Shown: positions 26,696 to 33,584 of the stretch, in pieces
Layout: every line of letters starts with the position of its first letter
Position numbering within the stretch: the first letter of the stretch is position 1
NCBI GenBank assembly: GCA_903911305.1
Contig: CAIWDB010000320.1
Location: 1-33,584 of the forward strand
DNA: 33,584 bases
Direction of reading: 5' to 3'
From: an uncultured Methylococcaceae bacterium
GTDB lineage: Bacteria; Pseudomonadota; Gammaproteobacteria; Methylococcales; Methylococcaceae
Position numbers and translations under genes: made by a program
The notes under the pieces: model-generated
Databases searched by the model: none
The model's input: the letters and a program-made list of their open reading frames with translations, nothing else
What the model was told of the DNA's origin: nothing

Positions 26696-28918
26696 TTGAA
26701 CAATCATCATTTTTTTGCCACTGCCCCGATGGGGATGGAGCTATTGCTGGCCGACGAATTGCGCGGCTTGGGTGCTGACGATGTCAAGGATGGGCGGGCG
26801 GGGGCTTCCTTCTCCGCTGACCTTGAAACGGCTTATCGGGTTTGTCTTTGGTCGCGATTGGCTAATCGCATCCTGTTAAAAATGGGAACCTTCAATGCCG
26901 AATCCCCTGAGCAACTTTATGAAGGAATTAGCGAAATCGACTGGGCGGTCATGATGCTCCCTGACGCATCCTTGGCGGTGGATTTCGCGTCCTCCCGCTC
27001 GCGTATCACCCATACCCAATACGGCGCACAAAAGGTAAAGGATGCCATCGTCGATCAGTTCCGTGAATTGTGCGGCATCCGCCCGTCAGTGCGCTTGGAT
27101 CGCCCCGACATTCGCGTGAACGTCTACTTGGACAAAGACGTTGCCAGTGTCAGCTTGGATCTTTCTGGCGAGAGTTTGCACAAACGCGGCTACCGTTTGG
27201 AGGGTGGCATTGCCCCGCTCAAAGAAAATCTAGCCGCCGCCGTTTTATTGCGGGCCGGTTGGCCGCAAATTGCCAAAGCTGGCGGCGGACTGGTTGACCC
27301 AATGTGCGGTTCTGGAACGCTGCTAGTCGAAGCCGCTTGGATGGCCGCTGACATTGCTCCGGGTTTGATGCGGGACTACTTCGGCTTCCAAGGCTGGAAA
27401 CATCATCGCCCCGACATTTGGGAAAGCTTGGTGCAAGAAGCTGAGGAACGTCGCACGCTGGGTTTGGCGAATCTACCGATTATCACTGGCTACGATTTGG
27501 ACCGCCGGGCAGTCCATGCCGCGCTGGACAATATCGACCGTGCCGGCATGCATGGATTAATCCGGGTTGAAAAGCAAGAAGCCAAATACGCCAGGCCAGA
27601 TTCCAGTGACGGGCTATTGGTGGTCAACCCACCTTATGGCGAAAGGCTAGGCGATGAAGCAAGCTTGGTTGGCTTATATTCGGATCTGGGCGAACTGTTG
27701 AGAAACCATTTTCAGGGCTGGAAAGCCAGTGTGTTGACTGGCAACCCGGAGATGGCTTTTAAACTCGGAATCCGTGCGCGTAAATTCTACAAACTTTATA
27801 ATGGTGCGCTTGAATGCAAGCTGTTCAATTTCGACATTGCCCCTGAGCGATTTTTCACCCCGCACGAAGATGAATCCGGCCTATCAGAAGAAGCCCGCAA
27901 ATCCAAGCAGCTTATGCGTCATGCATTAAGCATGGCAAAGAAGCTTGAAACCGGGCCGGGGGCGGAGATGTTTGCCAATCGTCTGCGCAAAAATTTGAAG
28001 CACTTGGGCAAATGGGCAAGGCAAAACGGCATCACCTGTTACCGGCTGTACGACGCTGACCTGCCCGAATATGCTGTGGCGGTGGATGTATACCAAAGCG
28101 ATAAAACGTGGTTGCATGTGCAAGAATACGAAGCACCTTCCACGATAGACCCAGTCAAGGCTGAGCATCGTTTGACCGAAGCCTTGTCAGTGATGCCTCA
28201 AGTAATGGAAATACCACCGGAACAACTCATCCTTAAAATCCGCCGTAAGCAGAAGGGTTCTGCACAATATGAAAAACTGGCAGAAGCTGAGCATTTTCAT
28301 CAGGTGGAAGAGGGTGGTTGCCACTTATGGGTTAATTTTGAAGACTATTTGGACACGGGCCTGTTTCTGGATCATAGGCCAACCCGTTTGATGATCCAAA
28401 GCTTGGCTAAGGACAAGCATTTCCTTAATTTATTTGCCTATACCGGAACGGCATCCGTTCACGCAGCCATCGGAGGAGCCAGTTCGACAACCAGTGTGGA
28501 CATGTCAAATACTTACACGGATTGGGCTAGGCGAAATCTGGAATTGAACGGCATAAAAGGATACCACCACGAGCTTATCCAAGCTGATTGCCTAACTTGG
28601 CTGGATGGTCAATTAGATGGGCGCAGCAATCCTTATGATTTGATTTTCTTGGACCCGCCCACTTTCTCCAACTCCAAACGCATGGGCAGTGCCTTTGACA
28701 TTCAGCGGGACCATGTGGATATTCTCCGCAAGGCCACCCGTTTGCTAACGCCCGATGGCCTGTTAATATTTTCCACGAATTTTCGTAAATTCAAACTGGA
28801 TATGGATTCATTAGAAGGTTTGTTTGTGGAAGACATTAGCGCGAAAACCATACCAAAAGATTACGAACGCAACCCAAGAATCCATTATTGTTGGATAATT
28901 AAGAAGGCCGCTCATTGA
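26696..28918 (+). CDS. rlmL: 23S rRNA methyltransferase RlmKL (m2G2445 and m7G2069)
   Basis: The 740-residue enzyme is the fused form found in gammaproteobacteria (Escherichia RlmL about 702 residues). The N-terminal half has a THUMP domain (about 45-155), the SAM loop VDPMCGSGTLLVEAAW and the catalytic NPPYGERLG, the RlmL part methylating N2 of G2445. The C-terminal half is RlmK-like, with FLDHRPTRLMIQ, LFAYTGTASVHAA and LDPPTFSNSKRM, methylating N7 of G2069. The start is TTG at 26696, about 7 nt after a CGGAAA site, which gives the family start N-N-H-H-F-F-A-T. The gene precedes acyP by 26 bp. Confidence 0.94.
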   Translation: MNNHHFFATAPMGMELLLADELRGLGADDVKDGRAGASFSADLETAYRVCLWSRLANRILLKMGTFNAESPEQLYEGISEIDWAVMMLPDASLAVDFASSRSRITHTQYGAQKVKDAIVDQFRELCGIRPSVRLDRPDIRVNVYLDKDVASVSLDLSGESLHKRGYRLEGGIAPLKENLAAAVLLRAGWPQIAKAGGGLVDPMCGSGTLLVEAAWMAADIAPGLMRDYFGFQGWKHHRPDIWESLVQEAEERRTLGLANLPIITGYDLDRRAVHAALDNIDRAGMHGLIRVEKQEAKYARPDSSDGLLVVNPPYGERLGDEASLVGLYSDLGELLRNHFQGWKASVLTGNPEMAFKLGIRARKFYKLYNGALECKLFNFDIAPERFFTPHEDESGLSEEARKSKQLMRHALSMAKKLETGPGAEMFANRLRKNLKHLGKWARQNGITCYRLYDADLPEYAVAVDVYQSDKTWLHVQEYEAPSTIDPVKAEHRLTEALSVMPQVMEIPPEQLILKIRRKQKGSAQYEKLAEAEHFHQVEEGGCHLWVNFEDYLDTGLFLDHRPTRLMIQSLAKDKHFLNLFAYTGTASVHAAIGGASSTTSVDMSNTYTDWARRNLELNGIKGYHHELIQADCLTWLDGQLDGRSNPYDLIFLDPPTFSNSKRMGSAFDIQRDHVDILRKATRLLTPDGLLIFSTNFRKFKLDMDSLEGLFVEDISAKTIPKDYERNPRIHYCWIIKKAAH

Positions 28919-28944
28919 AACTGAACAACAGAATAAGGTGAATC

Positions 28945-29226
28945 GTGCAAAGACGAGTGCATATAATAGTGACTGGGAGAGTGCAAGGCGTAAACTACCG
29001 CGCCTCGACACGCGACAAAGCTGTTGCACTGGGAATAGCCGGATGGGTACGCAACAAAATGGATGGCAGCGTCGAAATCACAGCCGAGGGAGACAAGTTC
29101 AGTGTCAATACCTTGATCAACTGGTGCGAAAGTGGTTCGCGATGGGCCAGCGTTGAAGGGTTGAAGGTGGCGGATGAAACGCCCAAGGGAGATCTGATAG
29201 GCTTTGTCATACGCAGGGATGAATAG
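28945..29226 (+). CDS. acyP: Acylphosphatase
   Basis: The 93-residue enzyme matches the family length and shows both signatures: GRVQGVNYRASTRDKA with the phosphate-binding Arg19, and GIAGWVRNKMDGSVEI with the catalytic Asn37. It hydrolyses acyl phosphates such as acetyl or carbamoyl phosphate. The residue between V and Y in the first signature is Asn rather than the more usual Phe or Gly. The start is GTG at 28945 with an AAGGTG site 6 nt upstream. It is probably in one message with rlmL. Confidence 0.93.
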   Translation: MQRRVHIIVTGRVQGVNYRASTRDKAVALGIAGWVRNKMDGSVEITAEGDKFSVNTLINWCESGSRWASVEGLKVADETPKGDLIGFVIRRDE

Positions 29227-29311
29227 GCCCAATTAAAGCACACACAATTTTCTACAATCCTGCCCGTATGACGGGATGGATTAAGCATAAACCCACTGAA
29301 AAGGAAAAATC

Positions 29312-30085
29312 ATGTCAGAAAATCAGCAAGACACCAACCAAAATACGACTTTGCTATTCTATCGGCAAATCTCTGTACTGAACCCGCAACGCCATGGCGA
29401 ACTTAAACTAGGTTCCGCTGACGATCAAAGCTTCGCCGCTCAAACCAATTCGGTCCCACTGGTCGGAGTGGAATTCGTTGAAAGTTGCAGGGAATACCCC
29501 ATTATATTCTCCCGTGCTGAAAACAATACTTTCAGCCCAGTTGCTGTATTAGGTATGGAAACGAATGAAAACCTATTCCTTAACGAGAATCTTCTTTGGA
29601 AGGCTAATTATGTGCCTGCATTTGTGCGGCGCTATCCCTTCGTACTGGGCGAAAACCCCGAAAAGCCCGACCAGCCTTGGGTATGCGTGGATGAGTCCTG
29701 CCCTTGGTTAGGTCAAGAAAAAGGCGAGCCATTATTCATTGGCGACCAACCTTCGACTTTTCTGAAACAGACGCTGACATTCCTCACTGACTATAATTTA
29801 CAATCGCAACATACTGTCGCATTTTGCCGTAAGTTGGCAGATTGGGGTTTGTTGAAAGAACACCAAGCCCAGGCGACTACCTCGGCGGATGGTAAATCCT
29901 ACACCCTCACCGGATTATGGGCCATTGATGAAGCCGCCCTCGCACAATTGGATGCGGAGAAAGTACAAGAGCTATTCAAAACCGGCGAGTTGGCTTGGAT
30001 TTATTTCCACCTCGTTTCCTTGGGAAACTTCCGTCGCTTGGCGGAGCGCAAGGCAGACAAAGCGCCGGCTGTGGCTTTACACTAA
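29312..30085 (+). CDS. SapC family protein
   Basis: The 257-residue protein resembles the SapC family (PF07277): YRQISVLNPQRHGELKLG, VGVEFVESCREYPIIFSR, VAVLGMETNENLFL and AFVRRYPFVL are its recognisable blocks, followed by CVDESCPWL and a C-terminal segment with GLWAIDEAALAQL. Family members were named from an S-layer gene region in Campylobacter, but their function is not known. No signal peptide is visible. The ATG has an AAGGAA site 7 nt upstream, and the gene is closed by a clear terminator. It appears to be a single-gene unit. Confidence 0.85.
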   Translation: MSENQQDTNQNTTLLFYRQISVLNPQRHGELKLGSADDQSFAAQTNSVPLVGVEFVESCREYPIIFSRAENNTFSPVAVLGMETNENLFLNENLLWKANYVPAFVRRYPFVLGENPEKPDQPWVCVDESCPWLGQEKGEPLFIGDQPSTFLKQTLTFLTDYNLQSQHTVAFCRKLADWGLLKEHQAQATTSADGKSYTLTGLWAIDEAALAQLDAEKVQELFKTGELAWIYFHLVSLGNFRRLAERKADKAPAVALH

Positions 30086-30092
30086 AACGAAA

Positions 30093-30124
30093 AGACCGAC
30101 CCGGTGTTGAAACCGTGTCGGTCT
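30093..30124 (+). terminator. Rho-independent terminator after the SapC-family gene
   Basis: AGACCGACCCGGT (30093-30105) pairs with ACCGTGTCGGTCT (30112-30124) with one mismatch and a 6-nt loop. The tail GTTTGATCATTGTTTTT has T-runs. It begins 7 bp after the stop codon. Confidence 0.8.
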
Positions 30125-30243
30125 GTTTGATCATTGTTTTTAGGCAGTTTGATCGTAACGATCATGTCGTTTGCGAAAAATGGCGGGCATCACATCCAAA
30201 TCTGTTTATTCAATAGATGCTAAGCTTACGGAACTCGACAACT

Positions 30244-30723
30244 ATGGATAAATTGACGCATTTCAACCAATCCGGCGAGGCCCACATGGTCGATGTTGGT
30301 GATAAACAAGCTACCGAAAGGGTTGCCGTGGCAGAGGGTTATATCGAGATGTTGCCACAAACCTTGGCTTTAATCGAAGGTGGCGGTCATAAGAAAGGAG
30401 ATGTACTGGGCATCGCCCGCATTGCGGGGATCATGGCTAGCAAACGGACGGCGGATTTGATTCCGCTTTGCCATCCAATAGCCATAAGCCATGTTGGTGT
30501 CAAACTTGAAACACAATCGCAACAAAACCGGGTACGGTGTGAGGCTACTGTCAAGACTGTCGGCATGACCGGAGTGGAAATGGAAGCGCTGACCGCCGTG
30601 CAGGTTGCCCTGTTGACCATCTACGATATGTGCAAAGCCGTGGACCGTGGCATGTGCATACAGGCCGTTCGTCTGCTGGAAAAGACTGGCGGCAAGTCAG
30701 GGCATTGGTTTAGGCAGGATTAA
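30244..30723 (+). CDS. moaC: Cyclic pyranopterin monophosphate synthase MoaC
   Basis: The 159-residue protein carries the MoaC signatures: [20 protein letters not shown] near the start, [27 protein letters not shown], and [10 protein letters not shown] with the conserved Lys and Asp, ending in GGKSG. MoaC converts 3',8-cyclo-7,8-dihydroguanosine triphosphate into cyclic pyranopterin monophosphate in molybdopterin synthesis. The frame runs back to 30217, but the ATG at 30244 aligns with the family start (MDKLTHF). No other moa gene is adjacent. Confidence 0.95.
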   Translation: MDKLTHFNQSGEAHMVDVGDKQATERVAVAEGYIEMLPQTLALIEGGGHKKGDVLGIARIAGIMASKRTADLIPLCHPIAISHVGVKLETQSQQNRVRCEATVKTVGMTGVEMEALTAVQVALLTIYDMCKAVDRGMCIQAVRLLEKTGGKSGHWFRQD

Positions 30724-30977
30724 GTTGTAAATTTTTGGATTGTCGTTAATTTACCTTATCGTGTGCAGTTATAATTCCAATTAGTTTTATAGTGGTGTTA
30801 AAACTCAAGTCATTATTAAGTAAAGTTCCCAGTTAATCTTCCGTTGCTTTTTCCTATTTCTCTGCTATTTTATAAAAACCAAACATTGATAGTTCATATA
30901 GGGACGGTGTTTGGCGCTACAAAACATCTTGGTTTGAATCCAAACGACAACAACTATTGAACAATGAGGTGATGATC

Positions 30978-31526
30978 ATGGATCCATTTCTCGGACAAAT
31001 TAGCATCTTTGGTTTTAACTTTGCACCTGTGGGTTGGTCTTTTGCGAATGGGTCCATCGTACCCATTGCACAAAACAGTGCCCTGTTTGCCTTGCTCGGC
31101 ACTCAGTTTGGTGGCGATGGGCAAAACAATTTCCAATTACCCAATTTGCAGGGGCGTTTGCCTTTGGGCATGGGTAATGGGGCCGGTTTGAGTCCCCGAG
31201 TGATTGGTCAGGTTGCCGGTACAGAAAATGTCACTGTACTCACAAACAATCTGCCTGCTCACAACCATGCCTCACAATTGTCTGTCACCACCAACAAAGC
31301 CAGCACAAACACCCCAACTGCGGGTGCTTACCTAGGCAATGCCAACGATCCGAATGGTACGGCAATTCCTAGCATCTATTTATCCGGTTCTAATCCGCCA
31401 TTGGTAAATCTCAATAGCGGTGTCACTAGCTCAACCGGAGGAAACCAACCTATTCCTGTGATGAATCCCTTCCTTGTGTTGAATTTCTGCATTGCCCTGC
31501 AGGGCATCTTCCCTTCGCGAAATTAA
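30978..31526 (+). CDS. Phage tail collar domain protein (microcystin-dependent protein type)
   Basis: The 182-residue protein begins MDPFLGQISIFGFNFAPVGW, the start of the tail collar family found in MdpB-like proteins, and continues FANGSIVPIAQNSALFALLG, QFGGDGQNNFQLPNLQGRLP and a LPAHNH motif (about 95), the usual metal-binding histidine site of phage collar proteins. The C-terminus PVMNPFLVLNFCIALQGIFP is also typical. The ATG at 30978 sits 7 nt after a GAGGTG site; a frame back to 30957 is open. It heads a plus-strand pair with the DUF6916-like gene, though a strong hairpin separates them. A preceding 254-bp gap holds no gene and probably its promoter. No structural phage genes are nearby. 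Confidence 0.88.
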   Translation: MDPFLGQISIFGFNFAPVGWSFANGSIVPIAQNSALFALLGTQFGGDGQNNFQLPNLQGRLPLGMGNGAGLSPRVIGQVAGTENVTVLTNNLPAHNHASQLSVTTNKASTNTPTAGAYLGNANDPNGTAIPSIYLSGSNPPLVNLNSGVTSSTGGNQPIPVMNPFLVLNFCIALQGIFPSRN

Positions 31527-31545
31527 ACGGTCGGACAGCAATTTT

Positions 31546-31568
31546 ACGGGCCAGCTTTGCTGGCCCGT
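31546..31568 (+). terminator. Rho-independent terminator after the tail collar gene
   Basis: ACGGGCCAGC (31546-31555) and GCTGGCCCGT (31559-31568) form a perfect 10-bp stem with a TTT loop, followed by TTTCAAAAC. It lies 20 bp after the collar gene stop. Confidence 0.82.
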
Positions 31569-31625
31569 TTTCAAAACAGGTGATTCCACATTTCATTTGC
31601 CAAGTTCCGTTGAGAATAGAAGAAA

Positions 31626-31943
31626 ATGCTCGATTCGATAACCAGTGCCCATTTTTTAGCGGTTGCAGATAAAAGTTGCTGGATCGAAACCGCCGATGGG
31701 GATTTGGAACTGACAATAGAATGGATTAAGGAAAACCCCCATGCCACCCTACCGGGGGCGAGGTGTAACGCCTTCACGGTGTTGTTTCGAGGCCCTGAGA
31801 CTCCAAGCTTTATGGATGGAATCGGGAATTTAAGGGTGGGTGGCCCGGACGGCTGGCGATTGGAAGGGGTTTTTCTGAACCGGGTAATACCTCCGCCGGG
31901 TAGTCCGCCGGGGGCTTATTATCAGTTAATCATCAATCCTTGA
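31626..31943 (+). CDS. DUF6916-like protein
   Basis: The 105-residue protein resembles the small DUF6916 family that I recall beside tail collar proteins: an early LDSITSAHFLAVADKSCWIE segment, FTVLFRGPETPSFMDG in the middle (the FRGP core is characteristic), and GWRLEGVFLNRV near the end. The function is unknown. The ATG at 31626 follows an AGAAGA site. It lies 100 bp after the collar gene, with a terminator hairpin between them, so some read-through or its own promoter is required. Confidence 0.72.
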   Translation: MLDSITSAHFLAVADKSCWIETADGDLELTIEWIKENPHATLPGARCNAFTVLFRGPETPSFMDGIGNLRVGGPDGWRLEGVFLNRVIPPPGSPPGAYYQLIINP

Positions 31944-31982
31944 ATCTTTCCTCCTCAGCGCAGTGGTAAGGTATGGCGCAAT

Positions 31983-32501
31983 TCAGGTGAAAATCCAAGT
32001 TCCGTCTTGTTGTGGATACCAAGCCATCCGTTCATAGGCATCGGTGGCTTCTTCCACTCGGAAGCCAAGCCGCAGATACAGGCTTTTGGCCGCCGGGTTG
32101 TTTTTCATTGCAGTCAATACCAAGGGCGCTTTAGCCTGTGCGGCGGCCAATTGCAAGTTGCGGATGACTGTCTCGCCATAGCCTTTGCCTCTAGCCAAAG
32201 GAATAAAGGCGATGTCAATCAATCGCACCTCGTTATGGCCGAAATCCACCATCACTCGGCCTATCGGCTCACCTTGTTTTTCGACGATGAATGTCATTGC
32301 ATTCGGGAACAAATTGCCATAGCCCACGGTTTGAGCCTGTTGCTGCATCGTAATCAAGGCTTCGATGATTTCGTCTTCGGCATCAATCAGCCGCAAGTCT
32401 TCGCGGGTGGAGCGGTACAGCGATTCGATGAAACCACTGTCGGAAGGTCGGGCCGGTCGCATGCCGAGTTCATTAGATGCGGTGAGTTTGTCTGTTCCCA
32501 T
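31983..32501 (-). CDS. GNAT family N-acetyltransferase
   Basis: The 172-residue protein has the GNAT acetyl-CoA site: IDIAFIPLARGKGYGETVIR, with RGKGYG as the pyrophosphate-binding loop (about 104-109), and the late NNPAAKSLYLRLGFRVEE motif. The substrate is unknown. The domain begins at MRPARPSDSGF, so the Met at residue 14 (32462) may be the true start; neither start has a strong ribosome-binding site. GNAT genes of this type are often close to tail collar and DUF6916 genes, which suggests a shared but unknown role. It is convergent with the DUF6916-like gene. Confidence 0.88.
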   Translation of the reverse strand: MGTDKLTASNELGMRPARPSDSGFIESLYRSTREDLRLIDAEDEIIEALITMQQQAQTVGYGNLFPNAMTFIVEKQGEPIGRVMVDFGHNEVRLIDIAFIPLARGKGYGETVIRNLQLAAAQAKAPLVLTAMKNNPAAKSLYLRLGFRVEEATDAYERMAWYPQQDGTWIFT

Positions 32502-32533
32502 ACACTGTCAGCTTGAGTTTATTTGATAAAGCA

Positions 32534-32556
32534 GCCCCGCTTGGGTTAAGCGGGGC
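32534..32556 (-). terminator. Terminator hairpin after the collagen-like gene
   Basis: GCCCCGCTT (32534-32542) and AAGCGGGGC (32548-32556) form a perfect 9-bp stem with a 5-nt loop, about 57 bp beyond the stop of the minus-strand collagen-like gene. Reading the minus strand, the tail is TGCTTTATC, a modest T-run. Confidence 0.65.
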
Positions 32557-32612
32557 AAAGGTAAAAGTGAATCGCAGTTTCCGTATCAGTGAGTGTCAAA
32601 CGGTTGATTGCC

Positions 32613-33584
32613 TTAATTGCCAACGCAAATGTAGGAGGCAGGCGCGGTGTTAACAGTGTTAGTATTCTGAAATGTCACAGCGCTGGCACTGACCGCCGTG
32701 ATTTTGATCACGACACCTGCCGCAGTGGCATTATGGATTGCAGTGGCTGTGCAATTGGGTGTGTTGTTAAATAGGCCGGAGGAGAAATTAATCGTCACGG
32801 TTGCAGGACTTATAGCAATGGTTGAAGTAGTGCCTGTAACGATTTTTGCCCCTGACAAAGTATTGCCATTGGCATCAAACACCGATGTGCCACTACTCGC
32901 GCTGCCCGTTGGGCCGGTAGCGCCGGTCACGCCAGTTGCACCGGTCGATCCAGTGACACCCACTCCCGTCGCGCCGGTAGCACCAGTCGGTCCCGTAGAA
33001 CCGGTGACCCCCACTCCCGTTGCGCCAGTCGCGCCAGTCACACCGACACCTGTTGCACCCGTCGTGCCGGCGGAACCAGTGGTCCCGGTTGAGCCGGTCG
33101 TTCCGGTTGCGCCAGTCGCGCCAGTCGCGCCTGAGTTTAACTCGACATCAAGAAATACTGAGTGACTAAAATCTTTATTTTCTTTAGTGTTGAAGAAAAA
33201 TGTTGCGCCATTGGTGGCAGTAATATGGATGCCATAGTTGTTTTGTTCAGGCTGTCCACCCAGTTGGGATGGAACCCATGTTTTCACATAATCCGTCACA
33301 TCCACTGCATACCAGATCCAAGCGACATCATTCGGGTTCAGTGTAATGGTTTTCGGAAGGCCCTTGTCCTTGTAATTTTGTAAAAATGAGTTATAGGTTA
33401 GAGTCCATTCGTTCCATTCTGGCGTCGCTTGAGGGTCGCCCAGCGCGGCGATTTGATCTACGGTCAAGGTGCCGACAACAAACAAGTCCGACATGAAAAG
33501 GTAGAGTGTGGCCCTTCGGACATCTCCCTTCAAAAATGGATAAGTGGTGTTGTCAGGGTTTTTGAGTTTGAATTGAACTTCAGA
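32613..33584 (-). CDS. DNRLRE/CBM96-type and collagen-like protein, 5' end outside the window
   Basis: The frame is open to the window edge, giving 323 residues without the N-terminus. The first part (about 18-150) matches the DNRLRE domain family: [37 protein letters not shown] and a [16 protein letters not shown] end. DNRLRE domains are beta-sandwich, carbohydrate-binding-like modules of secreted proteins. A Gly-X-Thr-rich collagen-like region (32904-33131) follows, then a beta-rich tail of about 95 residues rich in Thr/Ala/Val ([22 protein letters not shown]) ending ASYICVGN. Such tails often trimerise or close collagen-like stalks. It is probably secreted or displayed on the surface. A signal peptide should lie beyond the edge. 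Confidence 0.85.
   Translation of the reverse strand, partial: SEVQFKLKNPDNTTYPFLKGDVRRATLYLFMSDLFVVGTLTVDQIAALGDPQATPEWNEWTLTYNSFLQNYKDKGLPKTITLNPNDVAWIWYAVDVTDYVKTWVPSQLGGQPEQNNYGIHITATNGATFFFNTKENKDFSHSVFLDVELNSGATGATGATGTTGSTGTTGSAGTTGATGVGVTGATGATGVGVTGSTGPTGATGATGVGVTGSTGATGVTGATGPTGSASSGTSVFDANGNTLSGAKIVTGTTSTIAISPATVTINFSSGLFNNTPNCTATAIHNATAAGVVIKITAVSASAVTFQNTNTVNTAPASYICVGN
32904..33131 (-). repeat. Collagen-like tandem repeat (Gly-X-Y) with regular GVGVTG breaks
   Basis: About 76 residues read mostly as Gly-Ala-Thr, Gly-Thr-Thr and Gly-Ser-Thr triplets. Three GVGVTG units break the three-residue spacing by one residue each. At DNA level two near-identical copies of about 27 bp start at 32951 and 33002, 51 bp apart, with a poorer third copy near 33037. 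The tract should be prone to slippage, so its length may vary between strains. Confidence 0.85.

Noticed and set aside
29263-29275. CCCGT-ATG-ACGGG hairpin after acyP as a terminator
   Set aside because: The stem is only 5 bp and no T-run follows.
30978-32501. Prophage remnant based on the tail collar gene
   Set aside because: No integrase, capsid, tail tube or lysis genes are seen; the collar protein is of the MdpB type that occurs outside phages.
32698-33165. Plus-strand frame rich in Pro-Val-Ala-Pro repeats
   Set aside because: It is the antisense of the collagen-like Gly-X-Thr repeats; the minus-strand frame has the DNRLRE domain and a proper end.

Overview
The window looks like a chromosomal segment of a gammaproteobacterium. 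Evidence: an Escherichia-type SpeD proenzyme, a fused RlmKL methyltransferase, a QmcA/NfeD pair, and the mnmG-rsmG-parA-parB block that often sits next to the chromosomal origin in this class. A methanotroph-like (Methylococcales) or related aquatic lineage is possible, but I cannot place it from sequence alone. No tRNA, rRNA, CRISPR array or insertion sequence was seen.

Layout. (1) 1-3.9 kb, minus strand: a small lipoprotein, a 722-residue protein with a degenerate Fic-like motif followed by a zeta-toxin-type kinase domain, a FemAB-like acyltransferase, and the start of a small protein of a kind I associate with type VI secretion effector clusters. This is the most accessory-looking part. 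(2) 4.0-8.1 kb: a TgpA-like membrane transglutaminase, then a 291-bp gap between convergent genes. The gap holds a perfect DnaA box, weaker boxes and a 48-bp tract that is almost pure A+T, so it is a candidate replication origin. Next come an NfeD/QmcA pair and a 422-bp AT-rich gene-free stretch. (3) 8.1-16.5 kb, all plus strand: a tandem PPK2 polyphosphate:AMP phosphotransferase, an unknown membrane protein, mnmG, rsmG, parA, parB and ftsH. (4) 16.6-21 kb: speD and an OsmC-like gene (minus), then the CCA-adding enzyme and mnmE (plus). (5) 21-30.7 kb: envelope genes (PrsW-like protease, DUF937-OmpA fusion, lytic transglycosylase lipoprotein, YihY, DUF4124 protein), then rlmL, acyP, a SapC-family gene and moaC. 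(6) 31-33.6 kb: a tail-collar (microcystin-dependent-type) protein, a DUF6916-like protein, a GNAT acetyltransferase and an incomplete DNRLRE/collagen-like protein.

How the genes fit together. MnmG and MnmE form one tRNA wobble-uridine modification enzyme. With RsmG, RlmL and the CCA enzyme they make this an RNA-maturation region. ParA/ParB and the DnaA-box gap suggest proximity to the replication origin. FtsH, QmcA and NfeD all concern membrane protein quality control. The most unusual items are the Fic-like/zeta fusion with its upstream lipoprotein, the candidate origin, and the collar/collagen cluster at the right edge. Start codons GTG and TTG appear several times (rsmG, acyP, rlmL), so several starts were chosen by ribosome-binding site and family alignment.
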